Shown here: piece after piece, positions 33,361 through 47,000 of the stretch | Numbering within the stretch: position 1 is the stretch's first letter | Layout: each line of letters opens with the position of its first letter | Assembly (NCBI RefSeq): GCF_009730915.1 | Contig: NC_052484.1 | Location: 3,128,054 to 3,192,053 of the forward strand | Direction: 5' to 3' | From: Dioscorea cayenensis subsp. rotundata | Lineage: Eukaryota > Streptophyta > Magnoliopsida > Dioscoreales > Dioscoreaceae | Length of the DNA stretch: 64,000 nucleotides | Position numbers and translations under genes: made by a program | Notes under the pieces: model-generated | The model's input: only the letters and a program-made list of their open reading frames with translations | The model's database searches: none | Told to the model about the DNA's origin: nothing

Positions 33361-35706
33361 TTACGTACACAATTCAGCTTGTGTGTCATTTTGAGCTTGT
33401 ATATTCTTTTTTGTTTGAGTTTTCTGAAATCAACAACATTAGTTTGAAACCATAAAATAATTATGTAACTGAAATGGAATGATGTAAAATATAAATACCT
33501 TTCTTTTATTTCTAATGATTATTTCTTCAACTTTTGACTTCTTTCTCTTCGATGGTGGCCGCCCCTTACTCCGCACTTTCAAAGGAGTTAGGAATTTTGT
33601 GGTTGAAGATGTAATTTGATGGTGCTCATGGCCTTCTTCCAAAAATATTGGTGACATAACTTGATTTGAATGGCTCCCCCAATAGTTTGTATCATCCATA
33701 AGCTTATCAATTGTGACGTCCACACATTTCATCAAAAACTGATACTTTTCATTGGATTCTATTCCAATTTCAGCAGCTTTAGAAAAATGAGAACATAATT
33801 TGCTGTAGCGTGCTTTTTCTTCATTGGTTTGTGCATCATCATAACAATTCCTCACGTAAGTATGCCTACGTTTAGTATCCTTTCTCTACCGGGGTAAAAT
33901 ATATTGAGATGGAATTTCTTTCACATTCTTTTCAATAAGAACTTTGCATATATGTCTACACAAAATTCCTCTAAATTCAAATAGACGACATGAACATTTA
34001 ATATCAAATTAAATTTCATTGTAAGAAATGTTAAATGCCATTTGTCTTCTGAGTCTGCCATCTTTTCCTCTAAAAATGTCCGTCACTTGAAATGTGCATG
34101 TTAGCCCAACTGAATTGGTCAATGTGAGATTGCAATATAACATTCCCCGTAACTCATCTTGGAATAACTTAAAAATTTCATTGGTGTAGGCTTCTTGTAG
34201 TTGCTTCTCAAAATGACAATCAGTTAACATCGGAAAGCTTGTATTGAAAGAAGCAAAATCAACCTTATTTTCTTTCTCAATCTTACTTTTTAATGCATTA
34301 TCATATTGCTCCACAAATTGTTTGAGAGATGTTGTTGGACCAACATAACCATCAAAGAAAGCATTTATACTTTCACTTCTTTGGTGGTATACATTCCAGC
34401 CCAAAAAACTCCTTTAACAAACACCGGGGCCCATTGTTGACGATTCATGTATAAAGAATTTAGCCACACATTTTTTTCAATGTCATAATCCTTAATCATC
34501 TTCAACCAAATATCTTCGAACTCTTAAGTATCTACGGTCTCATAAACAATACTTTTCAAGATTTTTTTAATTTCTTTATACTGAGCTAGCCCCCCAAGCT
34601 TCTCAGAGACTTCTTTCATAATATGCCAAAGGCAAAGACGATGATAAGAATTTGGAAAGACTGTCTTAATTGCACCTCGAATAGCCATGCACTGATCTGC
34701 AATTATTGCCTTAGGAGCCTTGCTTGACATGCATTCTTACCATGTTCTGAACAACCAAATATAAGTTTCTTTATCTTCCTTTGATAACAAACCACAACCA
34801 AATAGTATAGTTTGCCCATGGTGATTTACTCCAACAAATGGAGCAAAGGGCATATCATTACTTATTTGTTAGGTATGTTTTATCAAATGATATAACATCA
34901 CCAAAAGCTTCGTAGGCTGCTATAGATCTTGCATCTGCCCAAAACACATTTCTTAGTCTGCCTTCCTCATCCATATCAATCAAATAAAAAAAATTTGAAT
35001 TTCTCCTTTGCATGCGAGAAAAATAATTGGCGAGCGCTTCAAAGATCCCCAACACCAAGCTCCGAATCTGTCTTGCTTTTTTGCAATATAGTTTTGACAA
35101 TCTTTTTTTCAGTATATGTTAGATTTTTCATATCCACCACTTTCAACTCGCTAAAGAATGAAAAATTCTTACTCAAACCAATACCCTGCTGGTCATTTAA
35201 TTCAAGCCTTCTCTTCACATATGCATCCAATTTTTTGTTGCATTTTTGAAACCGAGATTTTTGTGGGCTTAGTGCATGATTATGCTCAAAATGAGTGCGA
35301 TAAATAGTATAATGCCCATCATTGCCAACAATAACATTAATCCTAGCTTGACAGTTTGTTTTGGTGGATAGTCTAGGATTGAAAAGAATTTTTTTGGCGC
35401 TTGATATTCTTTTACCACCACGTATACATGCAAGTGTGTAATATTTGAGTTTTTCCATCTTCTCCCGATTTTTGTTGTTCTTTTTTGTAATACCAAACCC
35501 CTCTTGCCATGCATACTTAACATAATGATCATAAACTTCTTCTTCAGAATCAAAAACCATGCCTGCCTTTGGAATAATTTTTTCACAAAGTGAATCTTCC
35601 ATAGCTACCATTTTTTCCTTCTCTTTATTTGAGGTTTCAAAACTAGAATAATTGACTTCTGCCTCTTTTAGGTTCTGTTTAGCAAACTCCATTTCTAATT
35701 CTGCCA
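33361..35706 (-). pseudogene. Broken FAR1/FHY3-like MULE transposase
   Basis: The start is the ATG at 35706 (MAELEMEFAKQNL). The FAR1 DNA-binding zinc-finger domain follows (FDSEEEVYDHYVKYAWQEGFG, then CQARINV and HFEHNHAL, about 35560-35270), the MULE transposase core ([43 protein letters not shown]; about 35040-34320), and a SWIM finger (CSCRLFEFRGILCRHICKVLI, about 34000-33940). A Lys-rich C-terminus (RGRPPSKRKKSK-like, about 33560) and a likely small last exon (33424-33361) complete it. The reading frame is interrupted by a frameshift near 34858, stops near 34738 and 34525, a frame change near 34404, and stops near 34010 and 33888. The catalytic DDE residues are partly in place, but no intact protein can be made. 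Confidence 0.9.
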
Positions 35707-36501
35707 TATTGCTTTTGATTTGAATTAAATTGATAAGATAGTAGTACTTCAAAAACTTTCAACTTTGCTACTAGCTGAATTCACTGCACCCAATGCAACC
35801 AACACAACTATAATTCTGTACACATATAAGTAATATCAGATTAGTTCTAAGAAATGAAGGTACTAAATTAAAGATACACTTCATAGTAGATGTATAATCC
35901 TATTTCACTTGAATTTCTTAACCCTCATTAGGATAAAAAAATAACCAACTTAATCTAACACAATCTTATCATGACAGTCAAAATTTATACAATAAACTAC
36001 ATCTAAAATTACACATAACAAATCTAATTAAATAAAGAACAAAAAAAACCCAGCTAATTACTCTCTCAATCTACCTAAAATTCAATTTTAGATAACAATA
36101 AAATAAAAACAATTTCAATAATTCAAATAAATCCCCAAACAAATAAGAAATCAACAACATTAATCCAAACCTTATCATGTCTTTCTCAGACCATCCTTCA
36201 CTGCCCTTGGTGGATCGCCATTGGTGGCTAGCGGATCTCTTGTGTTGGAGGTGGTTGGTGACGATGGTGGCTAATTTAGATATCTTCTAATATTGTTCTT
36301 CTTCTTCGGCGAACCTCCGAGATTAGGGTTTTTCTTTGATGTCTTTTTCTTTGTCTTCTTCAAATAGTGGTCAGGAAATTTGCTTTTCAACCTGTGAGTG
36401 AGAGGTGGTCGGTGACGATGGTGAAGCTCTACTCGACTGCCGTTTGTTTCTCCGGTGAGCCTCCTTCTTTTTCTTCAACAAGTGATAGAGAGTTGCTTTT
36501 A

Positions 36502-36804
36502 GATAGTGATGGAGAGGAGCAATGGAGAGTTGAGTTTCAGCCCTGTGAGAGAGTAAAATTATAATTTTAAGAAAGAAAATAAGTGGGTTGTTAGGAGAGA
36601 GAAATTTCAGCCCGTGAGTGTCCTGACAATGCTTTTAATTTTTTTAAGTAAAGAGAACCAGTGGGTGAGAGAATAAAATAAGTGGGTAAAAGAGAGAGAA
36701 TAAGTGGGTGGGTGGGTGGGTGGGTGGGTGGGTGAGACACGTGGTTGTCCACGTCGATCGGGAAGCAAATTCGGGCAATGAATTCTGTGAGAGTAGCATT
36801 ACTC
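36502..36804 (-). repeat. Right terminal inverted repeat of the FAR1-type MULE
   Basis: Reverse complement of the left arm, slightly longer because of extra GGGT units at 36710-36733. Confidence 0.93.
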
Positions 36805-36813
36805 ATTTAAAAT

Positions 36814-37293
36814 ATTGTACAATGTTGTACATGGGATTTTGTCTTAGAAAAAATAGAAAAAATAATTTTTTAACCACAACATTATAAACTTTAAACTTTT
36901 ATGGCCATTGACATAATTTATCTTATTTTATTTATTTCAAACTCATTAGCTCATTTACCATATCATGAACGCCATGTGCATTTTTTTTTTTATAAATACC
37001 GGAAACAGTTGTGTGTGTGTGTTTTTTTTTAATTTTTATTTTTATGTCCATCCAAAATGAAGTTTATGGACTATAATGTTATAAATCCAAAATTTTTATG
37101 GAGCTTGTTTTTTTATATTGACCCAATTTGTCTCGTGATCATAGAACAATGAGCACGAATCTCAAGACATATCAACGGCTATAATCAAAAGACATCTAAT
37201 TCCAAATTCCTCTCTAGAGCCTTCTACATTCCCAAAAACTTCATCTTTTTCTCTTCTTCTTCTTCTTCTTCTTCGAATTCGAAATCGAAAGAG
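36814..37293. promoter_or_regulatory. Presumed DIM1 promoter and 5' UTR
   Basis: The 480 bp between the MULE target duplication and the DIM1 ATG. Holds a GT run (37011-37021), a sequence copied at 30788-30880, and a CT/CTT-rich leader at 37245-37272 just before the ATG, common in plant 5' UTRs. No TATA box was assigned. Confidence 0.45.
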
Positions 37294-40143
37294 ATGTCGT
37301 ACTTGCTGCCGCATTTGCACTCGGGATGGGCAGTGGACCAGGCGATCCTGGCCGAAGAAGAGCGTCTGGTCGTCATACGCTTCGGCCATGACTGGGATGA
37401 GACCTGCATGCAGGTATATATCCTTTTTTTCTTCAACAATTGTTTATAAGCTTTTGCTTTTATTTTGATCTCAATTTTATTATTTTTACCTTCCAATTTG
37501 CGTTGTTTATATAGAAATTTCCCCAAAATCTAATCTTTGTTTATGTGAGAATTGAGATCTGTAATTATCAGGACAAGAATTGTTTGCATTGGTGTTTGAG
37601 TTTTGTAATATCTTTGTAATTTCTTTGGTTATCACTGTGTAAATTTGAGTGATGGAAGTTGCTTGGCATGTAAAAAGTTGTAAACTTTAGTAAGGGAGTG
37701 TGTTTTGTATGTATCTAGTGGAAAAATCTCGGCTTTGCAGAGATATGCAAGTAGTTACTAATTTTAGTGGTGTATCTATGCAGTTATGAGGTATTGCAAG
37801 TGTGCATGTGCTATTGTTTGTGCATCCCCTGCCAAGGATGCTAATGCAAGAATGTTGATCTTAAAAGTAGTATACAAGCAATTACAAAAAATCTCCAAGT
37901 TATATATGCCATTACAAGGATTTTTTTTGGAATATATGGGGGAAAATGTATGCTTTGTGTTGGATTTTAGGCATTTTATCTGCTTTCTGGATGTTGAATT
38001 CGTTCTTGGGATTTATTTGAGCATATCATTAAGGAAGCTAATGGTTGTGTTGGTGAATTCATGTATGGCACCTGTCTATTGGATTATATTCAAAGAAAAG
38101 GGATTAATTGTGTCTAAGTTAAAGCATATCGTATATATCGAATATAATGATAGAGTGACTTAGCTGTAATTTTGTTTGTGAATCAGTATGAGGGCTTTTA
38201 AAGAAGAACTGGATCTGTGGAATAATACTTGTGAATTTACGGTAGCTTGAGTTACTATGTGATAATAGATGTACCAACTTTGAAGGGCTTTGTTTTGCTC
38301 CATCAACTTGTGATTTTTTTTTTTTTTAGCTTAGAAAAGCAATTAAATGAAAGGAGAGCAAAAGGATGTAAACAGTACCAAGGAAAGTTATCATTTTACA
38401 ATGAAATTATAATAACAGTCATTTCAAGAAACTAGGTATTGTTAAATGATTGCATGTATTAGGTCTAGTATATCTGAGATGTGTTGATAGAAAACGTTAT
38501 TACTAGTCTTATGCAGTTCTTAAGAAATTATAATAGGTATGTCACAAATAAATCTCAACCATTATATTCATTATTTAGAACGTTTTCGATTAATTCAGAA
38601 TTATATTTCATGGTTGTAAGTGTATCACGTGGTTGAGCTAAATCACGTACGTAGGGAAAAAAATTATATAATTTCCAAGTTCCATGTAATCAGGCTTAAT
38701 TTTTCTCAAATTGAGCCCAAGTTGGTTGATAGCCTGAGACTTCTTAGAAAAAGGACTCCACATGCTTTGTTTTAGATGTAGCTCAAATATGGCAAACTTG
38801 GCTTTAAGGTTTCAAGATTAGTATTTTGTGAGATGATTGTATTAATGCACAGTTACTGCTCTTAGTGATTTATCTTTATCATGATTAAGTTTCATGTTGT
38901 AGTCATGATAGCTAAATGGTAGTTTAGAATGAAAGTGCAGATATGAAAATGTTTTTTTTTTTTTCCATATAGATGTTAGTTTGTGAAATTTTTTCTGTGT
39001 TATGTGTTTGTCCACTTGAAACTGACTTTTTAGGTGAATGTATCTTCTTATGAAGTCATAAAAGTGGAGAACACTATTTTATCAATTTTATATGATTTGT
39101 TCTTGAAAATTAATTGTTCAGTTATCTTGTGTTGAGTATTGTGAGTAAAGATTATCCAGACAAGCCAGTCAGGTTTTTTTGCATAAATTAATTTCTCTCA
39201 AACTTATCTTGTGTTAAATTTTGGGAAAAATAATAATGCACCGCAGCACTGAGAAGTTTAAACTCTCTTTTTCAAATTATACCGATATTATTAGTTGAGT
39301 CCATGTAGTGCCTGCTGCCCAGCCATATGAATTATATGGGTTATTTGAAGATTGCTAATTTTCATCAAGATTTGGCTTGCATTTTCAAAAGTGACATTGA
39401 ATAATATGGCATTAAATCACTACTTAGAACTTTTGTCAGCTTGAATAACCATTATTTGTGTTTCTCTCAGCAAACCTTTACTTTAGGTCATGATGCAGAA
39501 CATAGTTCTTTCATATCATTGTTTCATGTTCTATGAAGAATGCTAATATCTAAGTTCATCGTATTAATGATCCGTTAGGATCATTTTCTTCATATATGCG
39601 GTCTCCAATTGTCAACATACTCTCTTTAGTTCCAATATCATTGTATCTTTTTAACGTATGAGTAGCTGGACAATTTCAATGCTCCGATAGTTGACTTTTC
39701 CTCTTAAGTTTCATCTGTCATCATAGCGTGTAATGTATATATTGACGATAATGGTGTGTGAGATGAATACATCTCGGCTTACAAAGAAATCAGATAATGA
39801 CTTTGGTCAATTTCTGTTGTGATATCTTCTGTAGATGGATGAAGTCCTAGCTTCAGTTGCGGAGACAATAAAGAACTTTGCTGTGATATACCTTGTGGAC
39901 ATCACAGAGGTGCCCGATTTCAATACCATGTACGAGTTGTACGATCCTTCGACGGTGATGTTCTTCTTCCGTAACAAGCACATAATGATCGATCTCGGCA
40001 CTGGGAACAACAACAAAATCAATTGGGCTCTCAAGGACAAGCAGGAATTCATTGACATTATCGAGACAGTCTACCGAGGAGCAAGAAAGGGCCGTGGTCT
40101 AGTCATTGCACCAAAGGATTACTCGACCAAATACCGCTACTAA
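37294..40143 (+). CDS. YLS8: Spliceosomal U5 snRNP protein DIM1 / YLS8 (2 exons)
   Basis: Exon 1 37294-37413 (40 codons, CAG then GTATAT) and exon 2 39835-40143 (acceptor TCTGTAG, 102 codons plus stop) give 142 residues, the invariant length of the family. The sequence is that of DIM1 (human TXNL4A, yeast Dib1): a thioredoxin fold with VIRFGHDWDETCMQMDE, where the usual thioredoxin CxxC is absent, then YLVDITEVPDFNTMYELYDP, FFFRNKHIMIDLGTGNNNKINW and a GLVIAPKDYSTKYRY C-terminus. It is a subunit of the U4/U6.U5 tri-snRNP needed before spliceosome activation, and acts in the nucleus. The start is the family start MSYLLPHL. The 2.4-kb intron contains no other gene. Confidence 0.97.
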
Positions 40144-41085
40144 CAAAAGAAAAAACTCATTTGCATATTAATGGCAAGTTTATTTACATATCTCGTATTG
40201 ATTGATCAGGTGATCGACACCGTTCTACGAGTACCAAACCGTAGTCCTTGTAACAACTGTGATTAAACTTGGATTGTTCTTGTTTCCTAGCACACTTTGC
40301 AGCTGGTGGCAAAAAATATATGTATAAGCATATATCATCAGACATTGTCTTGTGTGGTGTTTAGAATGTGATCATTTAAGATAAGAGTAATTGTTAATAT
40401 ACCCTCATAAAAAAACACATTTACTTGGGCATTTCCTGAAGCCCTTTGAAAATCTCACTTTGCCTCTGGACTTAATGATATTTATTTTATTAAAATAGTA
40501 TCTTGATGTGTTCTTTTTTATTAATCAAAAACTTTGTATCTCTCATACAAACAAACAAACAAAATGACAAAAACACTTTACAAACTTGTGCATTAAGATT
40601 TTAAATATACACAAACAAGAGCCCATGAAACAATTTCCTCTTTTTTGCAGATGCACACAAGACAAGACAACAAAAATTTCTTCCTTCATGATGGAAGGTT
40701 TTAACAGCAGATAGAAGTCCCTGCAAATTAATAAAATCCAAATCTTGATTCTGAGAAAAACTTAAATTTTCTACTACCATGTTCCGGCACATTACCGACA
40801 AATGAACACCCAAAATTTTAAGGCAATTCAATGACAATTATCCAATTCCAACATGCTTGAATCCTACAACAGCATTCATGAGAACATTTACTTGTTAAAG
40901 CACTATTTGGTTAGAATATCACCACCCCTAGTTGAACTTTTACATGATTCTCTTGTTTAATATGAGCCGAAAATCATTACATTGTATCCAATACAAATAA
41001 ATGGTTTGATCTTAGTACGATAGCTTAAGGTACTCTCGCCGAGCAAAGACATAATACATGCGCCTGTGATTCTCCATTGTCCGCC
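40144..41085. other. 3' ends of two convergent genes
   Basis: The 942-bp spacer between DIM1 (plus) and ARP4 (minus) stop codons. Expected to carry both 3' UTRs. A CAAA-type short repeat is at 40547-40562. No gene seen. Confidence 0.55.
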
Positions 41086-44000
41086 TCATGGACACTTCCG
41101 TTGAATGTAAGAAACTCCATGCTCTTCGTACCTGTGACCAATCGAGAAAGTGAAAAATACGTAAAATTGCAGACTCAAACGGTCGTAAAAACACTATAGA
41201 TTTGGTTGTTGTTGAAGGACATCAGTATTTACTCTGCTTTGGAGAACCACATTTGTTGAAATGATCCCAGCGAAGCCAGAATGCTGCCGCCTATCCAGAC
41301 ACTGCAGTGATTGTTTGAACATTGTTGTTATCTCCAAATTGTAATAGAAAAAATAATTGAAAACAAAGATCATTCTAATTATGCTTTTATCCTTACTACG
41401 ACATTTGTTCTGATGCCTTATAGACATGTACCACACACATGCAAATCTAAGAGTAGATCAGTCATATATTTATCGACATAATTTCTAGGTTATGACTTCT
41501 GTTCTGGGTCTAAACTAAAGCATTTCTCAGAGTAGATCATGAATAGAGTTCACTTGACTGATGATGAATGTTATACCCTTTTATTACATCAAACAAATCA
41601 AAACTGTTATTACTCGGTTCCTAAATTGACATCAAGATTTGGCATACAGAAAAATTTATTTGGTTAAGTTTTCATTGTCCTAAAACCCTAGGATTGGATA
41701 GACTATGATTATGTTCTACCTCAACATTGCCTACCTACATTGTCTTATAATGCAATGACATGAAGTTTAAGGCAAGCAAAACAATGGGCAGAGGAATTAG
41801 AAGAAAGAAACCCTTTTTTCTTAGAGATCATACAAGTTGGTTTGATACTTGGATTTGATATTTTAAAACACAGCTTTCAAATAGGGTTGAAAATAGATAA
41901 TATTATGGTCAACTGATTTGTAAATTAGGATGATTGTTCTGAATTTTGAAAATCATGCTGCCAAAGAAATAAGTAAACAAGTATATCTAATTCACTAAGA
42001 AATGAATCATGCTTTGTAATCTGAAAAAACTCAAACCTTCAGCCACCATTGCCTGCACATATTCAGTTCGTCAATCAAGTTCTTGACTTACATATTTACT
42101 AAATTAAACCTATGACACGGCCCCATAGTTTTCTCTCCAACACAACAATCATATTACTCTTAAAGCACTTGTATGTCAATTGGGATCATGCAGATTGATA
42201 AACATTTGCTTAATTTCATAATCTACATAGCCACTTCCTTTCTCAAATGGGCTGCTAAAGCTCAAAAGAACTTCAAAATTTGAATTTTAAGCACAAATTA
42301 ATTGCATTCAAGACTTTTCACCGGTATGGAAGGTAATAACAGTAAAGTCATATTTGGAGAACTATAACCAAAGACAGAAGCAGACTGACCTGAATCGCCT
42401 TTCAGTTGCATTTCCACTGGCAAGTACCTTAACCCGGGCAGCTTGAGGAGCCTCCTTCAAGACAAGAATAAGGATGATAAAAAAGCATAAAGATACCAAA
42501 CAAGATTCATTTATCTAATTATTTGAGACATAACAAATATCATCCTTTATAGAACCACTTGAATCTTCAGATCCTGCATTTCGAGAGCAACTAGTTTGCA
42601 TAGCTGATGCCATATCCCTTGAATTTATTAACCAACTCAACAGGAACAGACTAAAAGAATAACATCAAATTTCAATTGAGTATTTATTTATTTATCTTGA
42701 GATTTCAAAAGCTCCAAAACAAAATTTAGCAAAACTAAGAATTTTAAATTATAGATTAAGTTGTCATTTTCGTGTATATTTTTGGTTCAGAAATATAGAA
42801 TTACAGTTGGAAGATCTTACTTTCCAGACACAAAATTTCATAATGAAATAATATGGAAACTAAGGAATTTATCCAATTATCATACAAAAAATACAGAAAT
42901 ACACATAGCATAGTATATACCTCCATCAAGTCTTTCTCAAGTCGTTCTTTCAATTGTTGCATCGATGCTGTGCCACCTGCAAGCTGTTGATAACATATTC
43001 AAACAAGGGATGTAGAATTTTGATAAATAAACAAGCAAGAGAGTAAAGACCAGTTGAAGAATTGATAAACTCAAGTAGAATATTTTGAGTAGAAAATAGA
43101 CAAAAATGGGCCAAAAAAGTCAGAAGTAAACAACATATCCTTGGCATGCATATATTACCATAAAACATGGAACGGCACAGTCTTCTGCAAAACAACAGGC
43201 AAATAAAATTGAACAAATGAACTCACTGCATACAAAAGATTCTGGTACAGGCTGATAGCCAAACACATGAGAAAATAATGATATTTGTGTAACAACCCCA
43301 TAGTTACCACAAGGAATATGAATTTGCACAGAACATAATAATCAAGTATACATCAAGAATATCAAAACTAGAGAAGAAAAGCACCTTTTTGATGCATGCA
43401 TACAAGAATATGGAAAATGCATACTGATTACCCAGTTGGATAAGAGTAAAAAATGATGGACAGAGAGCAAGGGAATAATGTTCAAAAGTGTCAGTGGAGA
43501 TAGATTCAAAGGCTGACTTCATCAAAGAAAAAATATATTTAACACTTGGATCTGCATTTGCCGCTCTTGATAATAATTAAGACTAGAAAATAATCAGATG
43601 ACTACTTTAGTTAGTCATAGATATTAATAACTCAATGGACCTCATTTAAAACTATAACCATTTTTATGCCTTTGCAATAAGGAGATGGCCCTGAGAATAT
43701 TATAACATTGTAAGTCTTGGATATAGCATGTGTACACAAACTATAACAAATTTAACGATTTTATAGAATCAGGCACCAACAATTAGAAAGGATAGACAGG
43801 CTTCATTGAGCGTAAAAATGCCCCATAAAAGAAAACTGATCATACTTAACATGTTATGTGCATCATCAAAATGTAGTAATAAGCAGACTCACCAAGATAC
43901 TGCTAAACAGTTCTCTGCGGATATCCACATCACACTTATTTATACTCTCAATAACCTGAGAACAAGAAAACTGAGATAAGACAATTCATTCCATCCACCA

Positions 44001-47000
44001 TGTTTTCTTATACAGAGCACAGTCAGAAAAGTATCACCATTTGAGGAAGACCACGATAAGCAGCAGGATCATTGAAACTCTCCATGCCAGGAATTGTCTA
44101 TGTTTCCATTAGGCAGATAAAACAAGATTCAATGTAAATCAATCAAATTTAAATGCAAAAATAATTTAAAAAAAATACAGATATTGAAAGTAAACTCCAA
44201 TCAAACTATACTGTCATAGACCTGAATGAAAGATAGTGTGAAAATATATGCAACAAATAAAAAAAAGTCATTGCACTTCGGTCTTCCAAAGAAATAAATG
44301 TGTAGTTCCTATAAAGCAAATTACTAGCCACAAAATGAAATAGCTATCTAAGTCTGTCTTATGAATACTATAACCACAGGTGTCCAATTAGGTGCTGGCA
44401 AGCAAGGCTCATGTTAATTTGCTGTTTATTGTTGTAAATTAATTGACAAATTCCCAGGACATTTAGTGACTCCAGCTGATTCTTAAACACAATAACTGAA
44501 ATTTGCAACCATTAAGCAACTTGAGTGTAGCTATGGTATGATCTGTAAATTATATATGCATATCAATATTGGTAATTAACTCATTAACCTTCAAATTTAA
44601 TTCCAAAGCAAAATGTAGAGCATGACCAGGACTGTCTTGATGTTGCTTGTGAAAACTAATTATAAGAAAGCATAAGACTTTGGGAGATAAAGAATTCTCT
44701 TTTACAGCATTGAATGCATTTTTCCAAAATAAATCACATTAAATAAAAGTGAGTGTTGTTAATGCAATTTCTCATTGAAAGCATAAAGTTTGATGAGCTT
44801 AGAGTGATTCTTCATCAAAACTTTTAAAGTAAATTTCTGCCCATGTGGCATAAATGTGATATATGATATTGAGTCCCTAAGGAAGCAAAAAATAACTCCA
44901 ATCATAAAGGGGCATCTGGAAGAATGACTTAAATAAGAAACATCTGCAATGATGTTCATCCACAAGATACATATAAGAAATCAGAAATAGCCACTCCACA
45001 TTATTATAAGATATGAGCAATTACCTGCACTAAAGATGGGTTAAATAGAATATCCGGAATCTTAAACCTATCAGCACCAATTTCGATGGTCCTGCATGAC
45101 CAATGATAAACAGTGGCAACCATTAATAGCTGAAATAAGAAGTCCTATTAAAATCAGTTTAATATATAAGAATATCTAAAAAAGAACCTAAATCAAATAT
45201 GAAAACAAGAAGAAATGATTGGCCTTGACGGTTCTGAAACAAGTTATCAGAGAGACTATTAATCAGATTGTGTATTTGCCATGATGCGAGTCTAATGAAC
45301 TTACTGCCCATCAGGTAACTCATACGAAGTCATGGGGATGTTCGCATATGCACTCTCTGCGACAAAAATTTCACAACCAGTTAGGCTCTGCATCACAAAG
45401 TTCATCATTTAAAAAAGAAGAACACCACCTGTCAGACCAGCATATATATGTGCATAAACTGTAAGAAACCGAATAAAATGCATTGCCTACTATCATTCCA
45501 ATAAATTTCCAGAATAAATTACATTTATACTTTAATTATCCAATATAGATCTTAATTTGGTTCATTCAGTATTTTTTTTTCAGATGACTAAAACCACGAG
45601 CATATTTCATGTTTCCAGGAACATTGATCTGAACACCAAGTACACTCTGTAGTCCTTACTAAAAATCATTAAGACCATATCTGATATCAATTTATCAAAA
45701 AGAAAAAAGACAAAGGAGGGAACCAAAATAGACCAAAGAGAAAATAAATGATATAAAGAGCATCCACCATGTCAAAACATCTTTATTATGTCTTTTAAGA
45801 TTGACGCAAGCCTACCCTTTAATTCTTGCAGAATAATAAAACAGAATTTCACACAATTAATTTTTTTAGTAAATAAATAAATAAGTAAATGTTAGAAAAT
45901 AGTAAGGGTCACCAATTAGCCTTAAAACCATGTCTATAACAAATTATATAAACAATGAAGACTAAAGGAAGTCCAGAGATGACCAAAGAATGAATACCCA
46001 ATGCACAAAACATAATTCCTGTAAAAAAATATTTATCAGGTCTTATTTCATGTTAATTCAATCAAATTCAACTAATTCAGTAAGAAGCTAAAAAAACAAC
46101 AGAGTAATGTGACAAAGTTTAAGGAAAAAACAGCAGAAAACATTGCAGATGCTTATATAGAAACAAAATCAGGAGTAAAGAAAAAAAATGAAAGATGCAC
46201 ACTCAAAACAGCAGAGAAATATATTGATAGTTATTAAAGCAAAGCTCTTTAGTTAATTTTACACCTCTAATTACACGAGGCATCCAAAACAACAAAAAAA
46301 AAACATATGGAGTCCACAGGGACCATATGTGGTTGAGGAATACTTTTAGATACCCTGCACTACCCCAAGTTATGCCAAGTTGACCAAATGGAAGAACTAC
46401 TTTTACAAAATAATAATAATTTATACAGATAAATTAATAATTATTAACAATTAATGGATACTATCATTACTTGAATTGTGTTTAAATAGTATTAATCAAG
46501 TGAAAGCTCCCATTAACTTGGATTGACTTGGTCTAATTTGGGATAAAAATTCTGTAATTACAATACAATTTCCAAGACAACTAAACCTCAACCCTAATTC
46601 CAACTTGTCCTGACTCATTCAAACAACAACTAAATCTAAAGATAAAACTTTATGGAACTACAAAGCATGTGGTAGCAAAATTAAGATGGCAAACCACAAC
46701 ACATATGCTCCCAACATAAACAGGTCACCAGTGGCTTTGTCACAACAATGAAAAATAGCAAATGTAAGAGTTGAGTTACTTAGAATTTCTAAGCATTTCA
46801 TGTCATTTGCTTATCTGGCATAAAATCAACAAGTTCATATCAATACTAAGAAGACTTACATATTTACTCAGGAAGCATACAAATGGACAACCACATACAA
46901 AATTACGACAAACAAATACAAAAACAAATGGTAAGCATTATCATTATAGCTAAAACAGCCAGCCATAAATGCAAACAACTGATGAACCACCTCAAATATA

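Larger units (their letters stand above)
31344..36804 (-). mobile_element. FAR1-type Mutator-like element (MULE), 5461 bp
   Basis: Terminal inverted repeats of about 290-300 bp (31344-31632 and about 36502-36804), both starting GAGTAATGCTACTCTCACAG. The arms are nearly identical apart from the number of CCCA units (three versus six) and a few substitutions. A perfect 9-bp target duplication ATTTAAAAT flanks it (31335-31343 and 36805-36813). TIR length, 9-bp duplication and a FAR1/FHY3-like transposase together fit the Jittery-like branch of Mutator. The inner region at 31640-31830 has a Lys-rich stretch that is shared with the MITE at 55887. It inserted about 480 bp upstream of the DIM1 start codon. 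Confidence 0.95.

Noticed and set aside
37786..38163. 125-codon plus-strand frame inside the DIM1 intron
   Set aside because: No domain, AT-rich codon use like the surrounding intron, and no good start context.
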